This document shows, in pieces, positions 46,707-58,640 of a stretch of 64,000 bases of DNA. Every line of letters begins with the position of its first letter. The stretch's first letter is position 1. Source of the stretch: Carya illinoinensis (Eukaryota; Streptophyta; Magnoliopsida; Fagales; Juglandaceae). The stretch lies in the NCBI RefSeq assembly GCF_018687715.1, contig NC_056752.1, forward strand, positions 44,242,501 to 44,306,500, written 5' to 3'. Made by a program: the position numbers and the translations under genes. The notes beneath the pieces are model-generated. The model saw nothing but the letters and a program-made list of their open reading frames with translations. It was not told where the DNA came from and searched no databases.

Positions 46707-48668
46707 CTCCAGTTCTCCGTGAAATTTTTTCTCCAATAGTAATGAATCCCGATGTTCTCCAGGAGCTCTACACTGCACTTAGAGAAATTATATAAACTCC
46801 TGAGAGATTATTATATAAATACTCAAAAGTAAATTACCAAAGCATAAAGACGTTATACCTGAATTTGGATGCAGAAGCCACGACTACTGCTATCCTACTG
46901 ATAAGTGATGGCAGGTCATCTGGTAAGGATGAGAACTAAGAAGAGATGATCATAAACCGGGTTTAATGGTTAGAGCTATAAATATATACCAAAGCATTTT
47001 GCAACCTCGACATTAATATCAAACCAAAAGTAAGAGACAGGCTAGTCATTACCTGCAGAACAAACCCCAATTAACAGGTTTGGTCGGATTAATAATCAAA
47101 ATAGGTCAAAAACTTAGACCCCCACAAAGTTTGTCCATGATCGCTCCTGCTTAAGCCAATAGGCCCAAGCCTTTTTCTCAGACGATCAAACTGGACCACA
47201 CTGAAAACATAACCAATTAAGATCCACACATAGAAAAGCCCAACAAATTCACCACATGTTCTCATGCTGAGAAACATCATTCTATAAAATAAAATAAATA
47301 TATATTTTTTAATTAAAAATCTTAAACTATATCACGCATAGCATGATTTTATGACTACTGCATGTATTCAATATTGATGATCTACATGCTTTATATATAG
47401 CAAAGTTCATCACACACACACACACACACAAATATGTATTACCTAAAGGCCAGCATCTTTCACTTTCTTTTTTGCAAATTCTAACTGCGCTTCAGAACGA
47501 GTGATGTCAGTGTATTTGCATCCCATTCTTTTGACAACTAAAATAGCAAAGCTTCTCCAACCACACCCAATTTCAAGAATTTCATGCATCCTATCAATTC
47601 TTGCCTTGTTATTTGAAAGTAGATGCAAATTAGAATTGCTGATCAGAGCAAGAAAATGCCCGTAAGAATTTGAGATGATTCAACATATCAAAAGACTCAC
47701 AGTTTCAATCAAAATAGAGATTTTTCTCAGCTGTGCAACTTTCAAGTCTTCATCTTCATTCTAAGCAGTATTGTAATATGTATGAATAAATTAAAGCTAA
47801 AGCTTAGATGAAAGATGACAAGAAGTTGATGCATTTTTTAGTTGTAAATCATCAGAAGGTTCAGAACCTGACCTTAAATACAGTAGACGAGTACATCATT
47901 GTTTCATCCAACAACAGAGCAAACAGTTTGTTACTCTAGAAACATACCAAAATACGAATTATAAGTTTCTGTTTGTTATATACAAAACTAGTAATCAGGT
48001 GTAATTTCAGTACTAATACCACTCTAAACAAAGTCTCAAAAAATTTAAGATGTTTATGGTAAGGTATCAAGGTTAAAATTTAAGGCGTATTTCGCAATTG
48101 ATCCAATAAGGTGTCCTGATTGGTAAATTGTGAACTCCATGCTAGAATCATTCCATGAACTTGAATGGAAGTTTCCGGATCGAGTCATTTGTTATGAACC
48201 TTGTCAAATACTTTCTAACTTAACACTAATATAGATCGAACCCAGATCTAAAATTAAGTTCTACACTATGCGCGCGGGCATGTTATAATATAGTAAACAC
48301 GCACATGACAAATTAATTTCAAACTTCTCACGATTCAATCTATGTGCACATGATGACAAACATGTTCACAAAAATAAGTACTTGTTGAAACCATATTTTT
48401 ACTAACTAGGAGTATAATTAGCTTGCCATTAAAGGTCCTTTTAGATTTACCCAAATACATCAAATAAAAAAGATGGAATGTTTGGGAGGTAATAATCTTA
48501 TACCAAGTCGTAATGACGAGAGATGTTTCTGCGAACGTTTGTAAGAGTGTTTTGCCTTGAAAATGCTTGAAAAAGTTTATTACAAATGCTATACCGTCTG
48601 TGAATAGCAATGGCATCCACCATCCCCTAAAGTTCTGGCAATTGTGATATATATACCTTGTCTTCTTG
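46707..48668 (-). pseudogene. Cyclopropane-fatty-acyl-phospholipid synthase, copy C (partial relic)
   Basis: Partial copy between the LINE and copy B. Recognisable exons in gene order: start of the KKK exon (48,657-48,668, cut off); 48,504-48,626 (1-bp deletion that shifts the frame); 47,873-47,935; 47,701-47,760 (donor altered); 47,443-47,604 (SAM site reads GCGWRS instead of GCGWGS, last codon TAG); the first bases of the GMIEHVG exon region near 47,054; an internally deleted exon at about 46,853-46,935; and 46,707-46,772 with an in-frame 15-bp deletion. The exon of CDYRQVP type is absent, as are the last two exons. It cannot encode an enzyme. Confidence 0.85.
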
Positions 48669-48821
48669 ATATATAAGGCCTAAAATACTCCGAAACACCA
48701 TATTTCTTGTTTGGTTAACTTTTTTCAGATGTGTAGATTAATTGTTATTTGTTTTTTTAATATTTCTTATAAAGAAAAATGCTAATATGCCCGAGAGGAG
48801 TGACCTATTGAGTATTTGATA

Positions 48822-48866
48822 TGTTTTTTTTTTTTTTTCTAATATTAGGAAAAAAAAAAAAAAAAA
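48822..48866. repeat. poly(T)-CTAATATTAG-poly(A) palindrome
   Basis: A run of T, the palindrome ctaatattag and a run of A together make one long near-perfect inverted repeat in the gap between copies C and B. It may be a slippage-prone spot or the scar of two facing A-tailed insertions. Confidence 0.75.
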
Positions 48867-49432
48867 GACACAAATACACTATCGGTCCATGATCCTCTTG
48901 GCCGGGCACAGTACGTAGTACCACCCTTTTATAAATGATGTGCTAATAGTTCCATTTGCGGAGCTTTCATTACAAGCCATAACAGAGTCATACCACTTGC
49001 TATATATTGAATTGATCATATCTTTATCCGATTAAGTAAAAGTAGAAGAAAGAGGAAAATAGACGCTAATAATTTTACCCTACTCGACATGAGAAGTGAA
49101 AAAACGTAGTAGTAGTAGAAGAAGAAGAAGAAGAGACGTACGCGTACGTCTAGATCAAATGTTTTTTCAGTAGGAGAAAAGATGGAATATTGTTCATGAC
49201 CATGCACCATTATTAATAATAATTGTATTGCAAATGCCAAGCACCGCCTGATCCAGGCTCCAAACTCCGAAAAAGGCAAAGACCACATGACCTTTATTCA
49301 TTATATATTTGCTTCAAAGTAAAATAAAATAAAGTAGCATAATATATATATCAGTAGTGGATAGCATCATCTGAGTCCATTATTGCCATCTTTGATCTAG
49401 TTGGGGAAAGGGATCATGATCAACTCCTGGCA

Positions 49433-52400
49433 TTAATACGAAGGTTCGGTGGTTTCTCCATCAGAAACGGGAATATCATCATGATCAACTTCCGAAGGCA
49501 CCCTTTGATATGGATTGCCGAATGCAGCAACATTGCCAGGACGTGTGAATACAATCTACATTAATTAATTGTAAATATAAGCCAAATTAATAATAACAAT
49601 AGAAATTAGCATTGCTGTAAATTAATATAGGATTGCATTGAATATTCTTACCAATTATTAACGTTTCTGGGCAAACCTAGCCTGTATATATATGTCTAAT
49701 CAAGAATTTCCTTAATAGGCTTATAGCAGATAGTCTGTTTCACTACCTGGAAAGTTTTTTGTAATGCATCCTTTTCTGTTTGTGTTTCATTTCCGTCATT
49801 TTTATCTACTTCTTATTTTATTGAGCACATGATCAAAACACAAAAAATGAAGAGTATATTTTAGATAAAGAATATTTCTCATCTTAAATTTAAGTCATGT
49901 GCATTTATATATCAACAAATATGATTAGAAATTGCGAAATTTAAAACGAGGAGTAATATTTTTAGAAGCAAGCATCCTCATTTCGCGCCATGACACATTT
50001 ATTTTACATGAAACATTAATTATTACCTGATAGTCTCCGAGTGTACGCGACTTAAAACCAGCTGCAAAATATTCAAAGTAATATTCCCATGTCCTTATAA
50101 ATTTTTCATCAAAGCCAAGAGCTACAATTTTGCTGCAAATTGAAGGAATTAACATTAGCTCCTCAGCATCAAAATACAACAACGTCTTGTTAATTAGCTT
50201 AATTCTTATAATCATGTTCAGTTTTACAACCAACGTAAAATAAACATTATTTTCCCTATAATATTTTCAGTCAGAATAACAATATCAAGTCGTAATTTCT
50301 TTTATTCGAAGTATAACAATAACAATATTACATGATTATTTTCTAACGTACGTACCTTTGGTTCTCCATAAAGTTTTTTCTCCAACATCGTAGTGTTTTG
50401 TAGTAATGATTCCCTATGTTCTCCAGGTGCTCCACACTGCAATTTCAGAATTAATTTCTATTGGTTTTTAGAGAGAGAGAGAGAGAGAGAGATTAAAATA
50501 AGAGGCAATAAAATTATATACCAGAGTTCGGATGCAGAAGTCATGGCTGATGTTACCCTATTTAATGAGGGTAGGCATCCACCAGGAAAGATATATTCCT
50601 TTATAAAACCTGAAGTTAGCCTGTTCTCGTCATAATGTTGATCTGGCAAGGATACGAACTAAGAACAGATAAACAGGTTTAATGGTTAGCATTGTGTTAG
50701 AAAATAAAGAAATATTTAATTTAGCCAAATTTCACATAAGTTTTATGATATGTATATATATATATATATGTATATTTGATTAACTGGCAGATCAACCTGT
50801 GGTATTTAAAAGAGCTATAAATTAATTGCCATAGCATTTTGCAATCAAGATATTAATATCAAACCGAAAGTAAGAGGGAGGCCATGACCACCTTGGGCTT
50901 TTTACCCAGTCATTACCTGCAGAACAAGAATACCGTCTTCGGCCAATAATGATTCGCAGCAACCAAAGAAGTCTTCCATAAATTCCTGGCCAACATGTTC
51001 TATCATCCCGCTGACAATTAAATGGATCAAATATCATGGTTTTGTTGGAATTATCAGTCAGATTGGAGGTCAGTTTTAATTTGGAAAAAAGAACTGACCA
51101 TGATATGATCCTGTCATATTTTTGGGTATCAGGCACTTGACGGTAGTCGCAAAGAAGAAGTCTAATGTAATCCTGGAAGAAAAGTAACTTAAACTTGGTA
51201 AAGAAGTCTAATGTTGGATTCTGTTAATTAGTAACGATAAGAGGAAAAAAGTAGTAAAACAACAAGTGGAATCAATCCACACTACACGAGATTTACATCA
51301 TTCGGCAACGTGATGTCCACGGAGCTGCAAATTATTTTAGTCAGATCATTATAAAAAAATACAGTACAATAGCCGTACAAATGTTTTAATACAATATATA
51401 ATAAATCTTAATTAGCGGGTGTGGTTAGATTAAGAGCCAAAATGGTAAAAAATTTGGACCCCCACGAGACTTGTCCATGAGGCTCGGACTGATCGATAGG
51501 CCCAAGCCACCACTTCATCCGGCAAGTCTCATTAAACATCATCCTATAAAAAATACATATATTTTAATTAAAAAGCTTAAAGTGCATCACGCATAGCTAG
51601 AACAGGCTTATGACCACTATAAGATTTACTTTAAAATAAAAATAACTTTATAATCTAATGCTCTATATCAAAGTATGTCAATTTATAAGTTTACTTTTAT
51701 GAAATCTCTTTGTAGTTAAAACATTTCTCATTCAATATTGATGATCTAAATGCTTTCATGGCAAAGTTCATCATATATATTACCTGAAGGCCAGCATCTT
51801 TCACTTTCTTTTCTGCAAATTCCAGCTGTGCTTCAGAGAGAGTGATGCCAGTGTATTTGCATCCCGTTCGTTTGACAATTTCAATAGCAAAGCTTCCCCA
51901 ACCACACCCAATATCAAGAATTTCATGCTTCCTATCAATTCTTGCCTTGATATTTGAAAGTAGACACAAATTAGAATTGCGGAGAGCAAGAAAAACCCAT
52001 AAGAATTTGAGATGATCCAATAGATATAAAGACTCACCTTTTCAATCAAAATAGAGATTTTTCTCAGCTGTGCAGCTTTCAAGTCTTCATCTCCATTCTA
52101 AGCAATATTGTAATACATATGAATAAGTTAAAGCTAAAACTTAGATGAAAGATGACAAGAACTTGATACATTTTTGGCAGTAAATTAATCATTAGAAGGT
52201 TCAGAACCTGACCTTAAATACAGCACACGAGTATGTCATTGTTTCATCCAAGAACAGAGCAAATAGTTCATTACTCTAGAAACATACCCAAATACGAAGT
52301 ATTAGCTTCTGTTTGTTATATACAAAACCAGTAATAAGGTGTAATTTCAGTGCTATCACTCTAAACACTTCTTATATATAAAGTTCTACACACATAGATA

Positions 52401-54891
52401 CGTCGATACATGCATACATTTATAGTTTCAACTCTTGAATTCTAATATCGATTGAACCCAGATCTAAAATTAAGTTTTGCGCTATGCGTGCATGATAGTA
52501 AACACACGCACAGGTTAATTTCATACTTCTTACGATTCAATCTATGTGCACACAAACATGTTCACAAAAATACATGTTGAAACCATATTTTTACTGACCA
52601 TGAATAAATTAGCTTGTCGTTGGTGGTCCTTTTAGAATTTACCCAAAGACATTAAATAACAAAATAAGATGGAATGTTTTAGAGGTAATAATCTTATACC
52701 AAATCGTAATGACGAGAGATGTTCCTACGAGCGTTTGTAAGAGTGTTTTGCCGTGAAAAATGCTTGAAAAAGTTAATTGCAGATGCTATGCCGGCTGTGA
52801 ATAGCAATGGCGTCCACCATCCCCTAAAGCCAACAAAAGACGAACGCTCAAATTAACTAGTACTACAATTGAGGAGATCATGCATGACTTATCGCAATAT
52901 CACCAACAAAGTTCTGCGAGTTGCTAAATATATATACACACCTTGTCTTCTTCTTTTTTGTTGTGTGAGAATTTACATTGCTGCTGGCAATAAGAATCTA
53001 CAAAACAGAATCAGCAAGGCAAACGCTGAGGATGTAAAAATACTAGAAAATATAACTTGGACTCAAGACTCTGATCAATGATCTTACCATAAAAAGATTT
53101 AGAAGGCCATCTTTCTTATTTGTGAAAGAAAAATCACCAGCAATATATGCATCTGCTAGGCCTAAATCAGCTCTTGTCATGACCTGCTCATAACAACCAA
53201 CTGCTACTCATCACTACACTAGTATTGTTGATGAGAAAAATTGCATTAAGATTAAAAAATGATATGAACTTTTGAATGCCAATAATCCGTGCTGCCCATC
53301 CTACTAATTTCCTCACTCTGTGGCCCATCCTATTATGAGTACATATATACCTTCCATTAAAACTGGGGACTATGAACTCTAAGAATAGTTTTCAGAGGAC
53401 ATATTCTCATGTTTCCTTCGAAGGTGAATTTCGTACCCCCTTCCTCCAATAATCTGCAATATTACCACAAGTAACAATACATTAATCGTTACAGCGGGGA
53501 TCGAAGTATCTACTAATGGTTATATTTTATTATGATATATCATCAAAATTCACTTTTTCTATTTTAACTAATAACTTTGACAACATATTATAGTATGCCA
53601 TCAGCTTATCTATTTATTTTTATCTTTATATCATTTAAATATTATTTTTAAAATATTTTATTAATTTTTCAAATATTTTTCTAACTATCAATCAATTTAC
53701 AATATTCTCTTATCTTTTATATTATGCACAAATTAACCAAAACCAAAGAATTCATGCTTTTTAAGGCGAACAATTAAGCGTCTGTTTGGATTGAAAAATT
53801 ATCTTATCTTATCATTATAATTTTTTCAAATTTTCAATTAAAATATAATAAATAATTTATTTTTTTCAAATTTCAATTCAACTTTTTTAAACTCCAAAAC
53901 AATAATAATATTAAAAAATAATATTCTAACAATATTTTATTCAATTTTTAATTTTCATTTAAAATTATATCATATCATCTTATCTCAATATCTAAACAAC
54001 TCTTGAGGAAAAAGGTAGGAGCCAGCAACAGAATTCGGAGAAACGCTTCTTTTTATGAGAAATGATATTTGCAGTCGTGATTATGCAAGCGCCGCGTAAT
54101 CTCTTTGAAAAAAAGTGAATTAATATGGGACCCATATAAAAAAAAAAAAAAAAAACTCAATTTTTAAACGTGAACCACACCTTTTTTTAAAATGATTATG
54201 CGATGTTTGTGTATTACACAACTGTACGTGGCATTCTTCCTTTTTTATTTGTCTTTTCTGAACAAGCTTGTTCGTGTAAATTCCTCCACATGTTTCAGCG
54301 GATTCTTGGCTTATTCCCTGTCAAGGGAATTATCAAGATCGTTGTCGACAGAATTACGTAGACGAAAATATGAAAATATTAACAAAAATCTTCACGTCAG
54401 AAGCAGAGAGAAGAGGGACAGATGAGAAGAGAGACTTTGTTCTGTCAAATGTAAATGATGTTTGACCTCAGAACCTGATCTCTATTTCCCCCTACGAAGA
54501 TATCGATCGAGCGTGTATATAACTTTTTGACACATGGCGTACGTTCACCTATATACAGCATGGAGGTGAGATGGTCCCGGTCTTGTCAGAGTTTCAGACG
54601 TACGTTAGAGAAGAGGATATATGTCGCAGTGCATTAACTAATAAAGAAGGAAGCACAATCTGCGCGCGGAATCATGGGAAAAAGGTGGATGTCTTTATAG
54701 GAGGGAGGAAATTAAGATCAGTAGACTCACATTAAACATCCGCAGGAGATGTATGTTTGAAGGAACCTCGTAACAAAGAGGCGCGCCACAGCTTCTATCA
54801 TAGAAGGTACCATGCGTTTTGGGTTGCTTAGCAGAGCACCACTTTCACCGGCGAAACTATGTGCAGCAGCCATGCCAGCCCTCCAAGATGT
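49433..54891 (-). CDS. Cyclopropane-fatty-acyl-phospholipid synthase, copy B (almost intact 14-exon 3' part)
   Basis: Exons in gene order: 54,731-54,891; 53,351-53,453; 53,088-53,183; 52,942-52,997; 52,700-52,823; 52,213-52,275; 52,038-52,097; 51,784-51,945; 51,099-51,172; 50,917-51,010; 50,522-50,658; 50,356-50,436; 50,027-50,132; 49,433-49,555. All junctions are GT-AG and in phase. Motifs: RLFVTRFLQ (end of the oxidase part), ADLGLADAYIAGDFSF, GWWTPLLFTAGIAS, HYDLSNELFALFLDE, DIGCGWGSFA (SAM), TGITLSEAQ, CDYRQVP, GMIEHVG, FIKEYIFPGGCLPSL, RTWEYYFEY and FTRPGNVAAFG. One fault: TAA at 53,357-53,359 (TAC in copy A). An ATG in the third exon listed would give 390 residues covering the methyltransferase domain. 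The rest of the FAD-oxidase half is not found. Expression is unknown; it may be a young pseudogene. Confidence 0.82.
53779..54004. mobile_element. MITE of the GTTTGGAT family (copy B partner of 12,477)
   Basis: Same position in the second intron-to-flank region and same inverted ends (tctgtttggattgaaaaatt; ctcaatatctaaacaac) as the copy A element. It was present before the duplication. Confidence 0.68.
54056..54238. mobile_element. MITE present only in copy B (first member)
   Basis: Begins tgagaaatgatatttgcagt, then cgtgattatgcaagcgccgcg. Its right end in reverse reads gaatgccacgtacagttgtg. The corresponding place in copy A (near 12,765) lacks it. It has an internal gggacccatat and a long A run. 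The same family recurs in opposite orientation at 56,616. Confidence 0.75.
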
Positions 54892-56781
54892 CTACTAGTT
54901 TTTTTTTCGTTTTCCTCGGTAAATGAAAGTAATATCACTGGTATGGGTTGGAAATTTGGGAAGCAAACGAAGGTTTATATAGATAATATCCGTTGTGCAA
55001 CCAAATAAAAAATGGAAAAAATATCCTTTTGGAGTGAGTCCTACGTTTTTGTCTGTACAAATATTTTAGATTAATATTAAAAACACAATACATATTATAT
55101 GATCAATTTGTTTATGTTTTAGTGAGAGTATTGTCTCTTAAATACTTAAGAGACAATTTATCTATAGAGAGGTACAATAGTAGTTAATACCATATATATT
55201 AATCTTAAAAGAATTTGTGTATTAGTAGAACTTCAAACATAGTAGTTGACTTGTGTTCTTATAATTTTTCTATATGTATCCGGTCATGAATGTAATTTTT
55301 CTCTAATGTATGAATCATGAAGTCAATTTTTCATAAATTTTTGCTCTCACTTGACAATTTCACGTTTGACTAAGGTTTCGTTTAGATAGTGAAAGTATTT
55401 CATTTTATCTCATCTTATCATTATAATTTTTTAAATTTTCATATAAAATAAAATAAACAATTTAAATTTTTTAAATCTCAAAATAATAATAATATTAAAA
55501 AAAAGACAGTCATCTTATCTCATCTTAAAAAATAAACAATACTTAATGAAAAGAGAAGTGGGTGATGTTAAATTAGGGCCTATAAATTTTTCAAGCTATG
55601 ACCCAATTATGGAATAGTTGGCCGGCAAATTAGCGTGCCATATTAATTATTTGGGAATGGTTATTAGGGTAAGTTTTACAATTGGGATGGCATATAAAAT
55701 TCTCACTCTATATTATTTTATTATTATAATTTTTTTAAATTTTTAGATAAAATATAATAAATAATTTAATTTTTTAAAAATCTTAATTCAGTTTTTTCAA
55801 ATTTTAAAATAATAATAATATTAAAAAAATAATATTTTTAAACTTTTATCTAAAATAAAAAATTTTCGTTTCAGTATTCAAACCACCCTGTGTAATATCT
55901 CAACTCATCTGCTAAATATTCGTAATCTTGGATGAAAGGTGAATTGGGTGATGTCAAATTAGGGCCGGGCCCATACATATTTAAAGCTATCTGACCCAAT
56001 TAAGTGCGCCATATTAATTACTTGGGACTGGTTATGAATTGAATTTGGTAAAAATTTATAGATTTCAATTATGATTTTAAAATAGCGCAAGTTGTCAACA
56101 TCGTGAAATCATTAGCCTGCATTGTAAATAATAGTGTTTTATGTATGCATCTTATTACATACGATGTGATGGTTGAATATAAATTAGTTAAAATTTATGT
56201 TTAAATATATTAAATAATTTGAGTTGAATTTATATTTTTTATAAAAAATTAAAAGGTAACAAGTTCTATTATTAATGATTAGTTTAATATGGATTAATAT
56301 CACTTTAACAACTAATTAAACATATATAGCTGGCTTAGATAGTGCGTTTTATTTGAATAAAAAAAGAAAAAAATTATATATTTATGAGATTTTATTTTTT
56401 ATACTAAAGCATTATTAGTATTTTAGTTTTTTTTAAGTTATATTGAGAGATTAGTGCGTTGACGTACGGCCAATTTATGTATAACAAAATTCATATAAAA
56501 ATATTATTAAAAAAATAAAATATCGCTCAGAGATATCTCGTAGCTAGGCTGATATATATATATATATTATAAATAAAAGGAAAAAGAAAAATCTAGCGGA
56601 TATATATATATATATAGCAATGCTACGTACAGTCGTGGAATTATAAACGCCACGCAAACATTTTAAAAAAGAGTGAAGTCCACGATTAAAAAATTAGTTT
56701 TTTTTATGTGGGTCCCATATTAATTCATTTTTTTCAAAGCGACTACACGCCGCTTGCACAATCACGATTGTAAATATCATT

Positions 56782-56812
<31 letters not shown>

Positions 56813-57525
56813 AATGCTCGAAGAATTACGAGTTGGGGTGTATATTTACTTTCCCAGTTCCCCCCTCCATATCCAAGACGTTGAAAAAAAGATAAAAAGT
56901 AATATGGTGCTGAATTTAATCTTTTCTACTAAGGGTGCTGGTGCTCCCATAGAAATATTACATTTACGCCACGTGATGTATTATATGCTAAGTATAACAT
57001 ATAAGCCTTTAAGATTTGGTACTAGATCAAGTTCTGGTTCTTAAGAGTACTTTTATATTTGAAAAATGAATGTATATTTTCCGTCATTTTCTTTTTAAAC
57101 TTTGTCAATTATATTTTATGTGAGCGATCAGTAATTAAAATCTTATCTTATTTTGCAACGTACTTAAATTTGTGTACATGTATTTATTTCATCTCATTAT
57201 ATATAAAGCTAGTATATCAAAGTTGAAATATTTCTAGAAGCCTCGTGATGATGGAGCTCATTTATAAGGGCGGCTCCAATAATTTAATTTCTACGGGAGA
57301 AGTTACATTTGTGGTCATAAAGTACAAATTTTGTACACTATTTTTTTTTTAAAATTAGATAAATCTAATATCTACATAAAAAATTATTTTTTAATAATAG
57401 ACTCTATTATTTTTATAAAAAATGCATATAGCTTACATACTTTAAAATTATATGTACTATCACTCTTTCTATTGAGTACACATGTATTGTGATTTGTGAA
57501 AGCATAAATATTCTCAATTCTACTA
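54892..57525. other. 5' flank of CFA copy B, part of the segmental duplication
   Basis: Aligns by eye with 14,010-17,150. No further CFA exons recognised. Includes shortened GTTTGGAT-type MITEs at about 55,372-55,540 and 55,662-55,895 that match those beside copy A, and the conserved short frame at 56,904-57,044. Confidence 0.6.
56616..56787. mobile_element. MITE present only in copy B (second member, inverted)
   Basis: Left end gcaatgctacgtacagtcgt; right end in reverse gagaaatgatatttacaatc, then gtgattgtgcaagcggcg. It matches the element at 54,056 in reverse orientation and interrupts a TA-rich run; copy A near 16,090 is uninterrupted. Confidence 0.75.
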
Positions 57526-57725
57526 CGGGTGGTCAAATTCGTGCACCCCTTGCACACCCTCTGCTGACCTGAAGGGTAATTTCATCAATTTGAGTTTAAG
57601 CTGAATTAAGGATTCCAAAGGATTTTGTAATTCCCGCTCAACACAAACCAAGAAGGCACGTACATTATACCCAGCCCCTTTACCATAAACATTTTGACAA
57701 CTATATATAAATATTCTATACTTAT

Positions 57726-58013
57726 TGTGAGAAGTAGAGGCGAGAGCATTTGAACTCTATTCGAATATTTTCATTGATATGAATTACAGTGTATAATCTT
57801 GCTTTTATAGACACAAGCTAAGGTGTATATACACTAGAGAAGAGAATAAAAGAAGCAGAGAATAAAAACTTATTGCATAACAGAATGTACTAGCACTAGC
57901 TGTCACTAGCAGGAAATGATTCTCTTGAATCTTCCGTTGTTGTGGTGGAACTTTCCAGGGTATGAGATGAGCCATTATGCTTGTGAGGTGATTTTGTGCA
58001 GGTCAGGTTAATA
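57726..58013 (-). mobile_element. Possible solo LTR with non-canonical ends
   Basis: A 288-bp block starting TGTGAGAAG is flanked by CTTAT on both sides (57,721-57,725 and 58,014-58,018). The minus strand contains a TATA-like CTATAAAAG (rc of 57,802-57,810) followed by a promoter-like leader, as in Copia LTRs. The other end is TATTAA rather than TG, so the call is tentative. Confidence 0.4.
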
Positions 58014-58063
58014 CTTATACATTATAATAATAACGAAAGTTTTTTAGAAAAGGTCTAAAACAA

Positions 58064-58640
58064 TTATTCTACTCTTTCCAGTACGTTGTTAACAAACAAT
58101 ACATTAAGTTTATTTTGACACAATCTTCTATATTTATTTATGTGTGCGCTCAAAACTATCATCCATTCGTTATCTCGGATTTTGTTTGCAACATCTTCAA
58201 GATATGGTAAATGTTTCTGTAACGATGAAAACATATAAAGAGATATTAATGTATTAAATTTTTTAAATTTATTTAAATATATAGATTTTACCTCGCTTGT
58301 ATGTTTTATGAGATGTATTGTTGCACAATTCAAATTTTGCTCTACTATGGATCCGAAAACGACCACTAATGTTGATGTGTTGTTATCGTATGCTTCTAAA
58401 TAACCTTGACACCTAATAATAGTAAATAAATTATTATTCGTTAATGTTAACCGTTAATATATTCTAATTATAATGTTAAAATTTTTAACTTCAAAATATG
58501 AGGAAAATGTTTACCTTGGTTGTGCAGTCATCGTATTTTTGCAACTATAACATACAAAGTTCTCATCTCGGTTGTATCCAGTTGCTTTATTGCAACTTCT
58601 GCACGACATGTATTGGAATGATTGATGCAAATCAACGATT
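58064..58640 (-). CDS. C-terminal exons of a replication protein A large-subunit-like protein
   Basis: Three in-phase exons with GT-AG borders: 58,515-58,640, 58,292-58,412 and 58,064-58,216 (stop TAA). The first encodes the zinc ribbon of the RPA1 C-terminal domain, CRSCNKATGY...FVCYSC, two CxxC pairs. It is followed by CQGYLEAYDNNTSTLVVVFG and LPYLEDVANKIRDNEWMIVL, as in the family (Rep_fac-A_C). RPA70 binds single-stranded DNA in replication and repair. Only this OB-fold end is seen; upstream exons with the other OB folds are not found within 3 kb, although a 68-codon frame (60,101-60,304) of unknown nature lies on the same strand. It may be a gene fragment, or cargo of a Helitron, which often carries RPA-like genes. 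Confidence 0.7.

Noticed and set aside
51801..52082. 93-codon frame in CFA copy B
   Set aside because: It runs through an intron and reads the SAM-site exon in the wrong frame; the true exons are 52,038-52,097 and 51,784-51,945.
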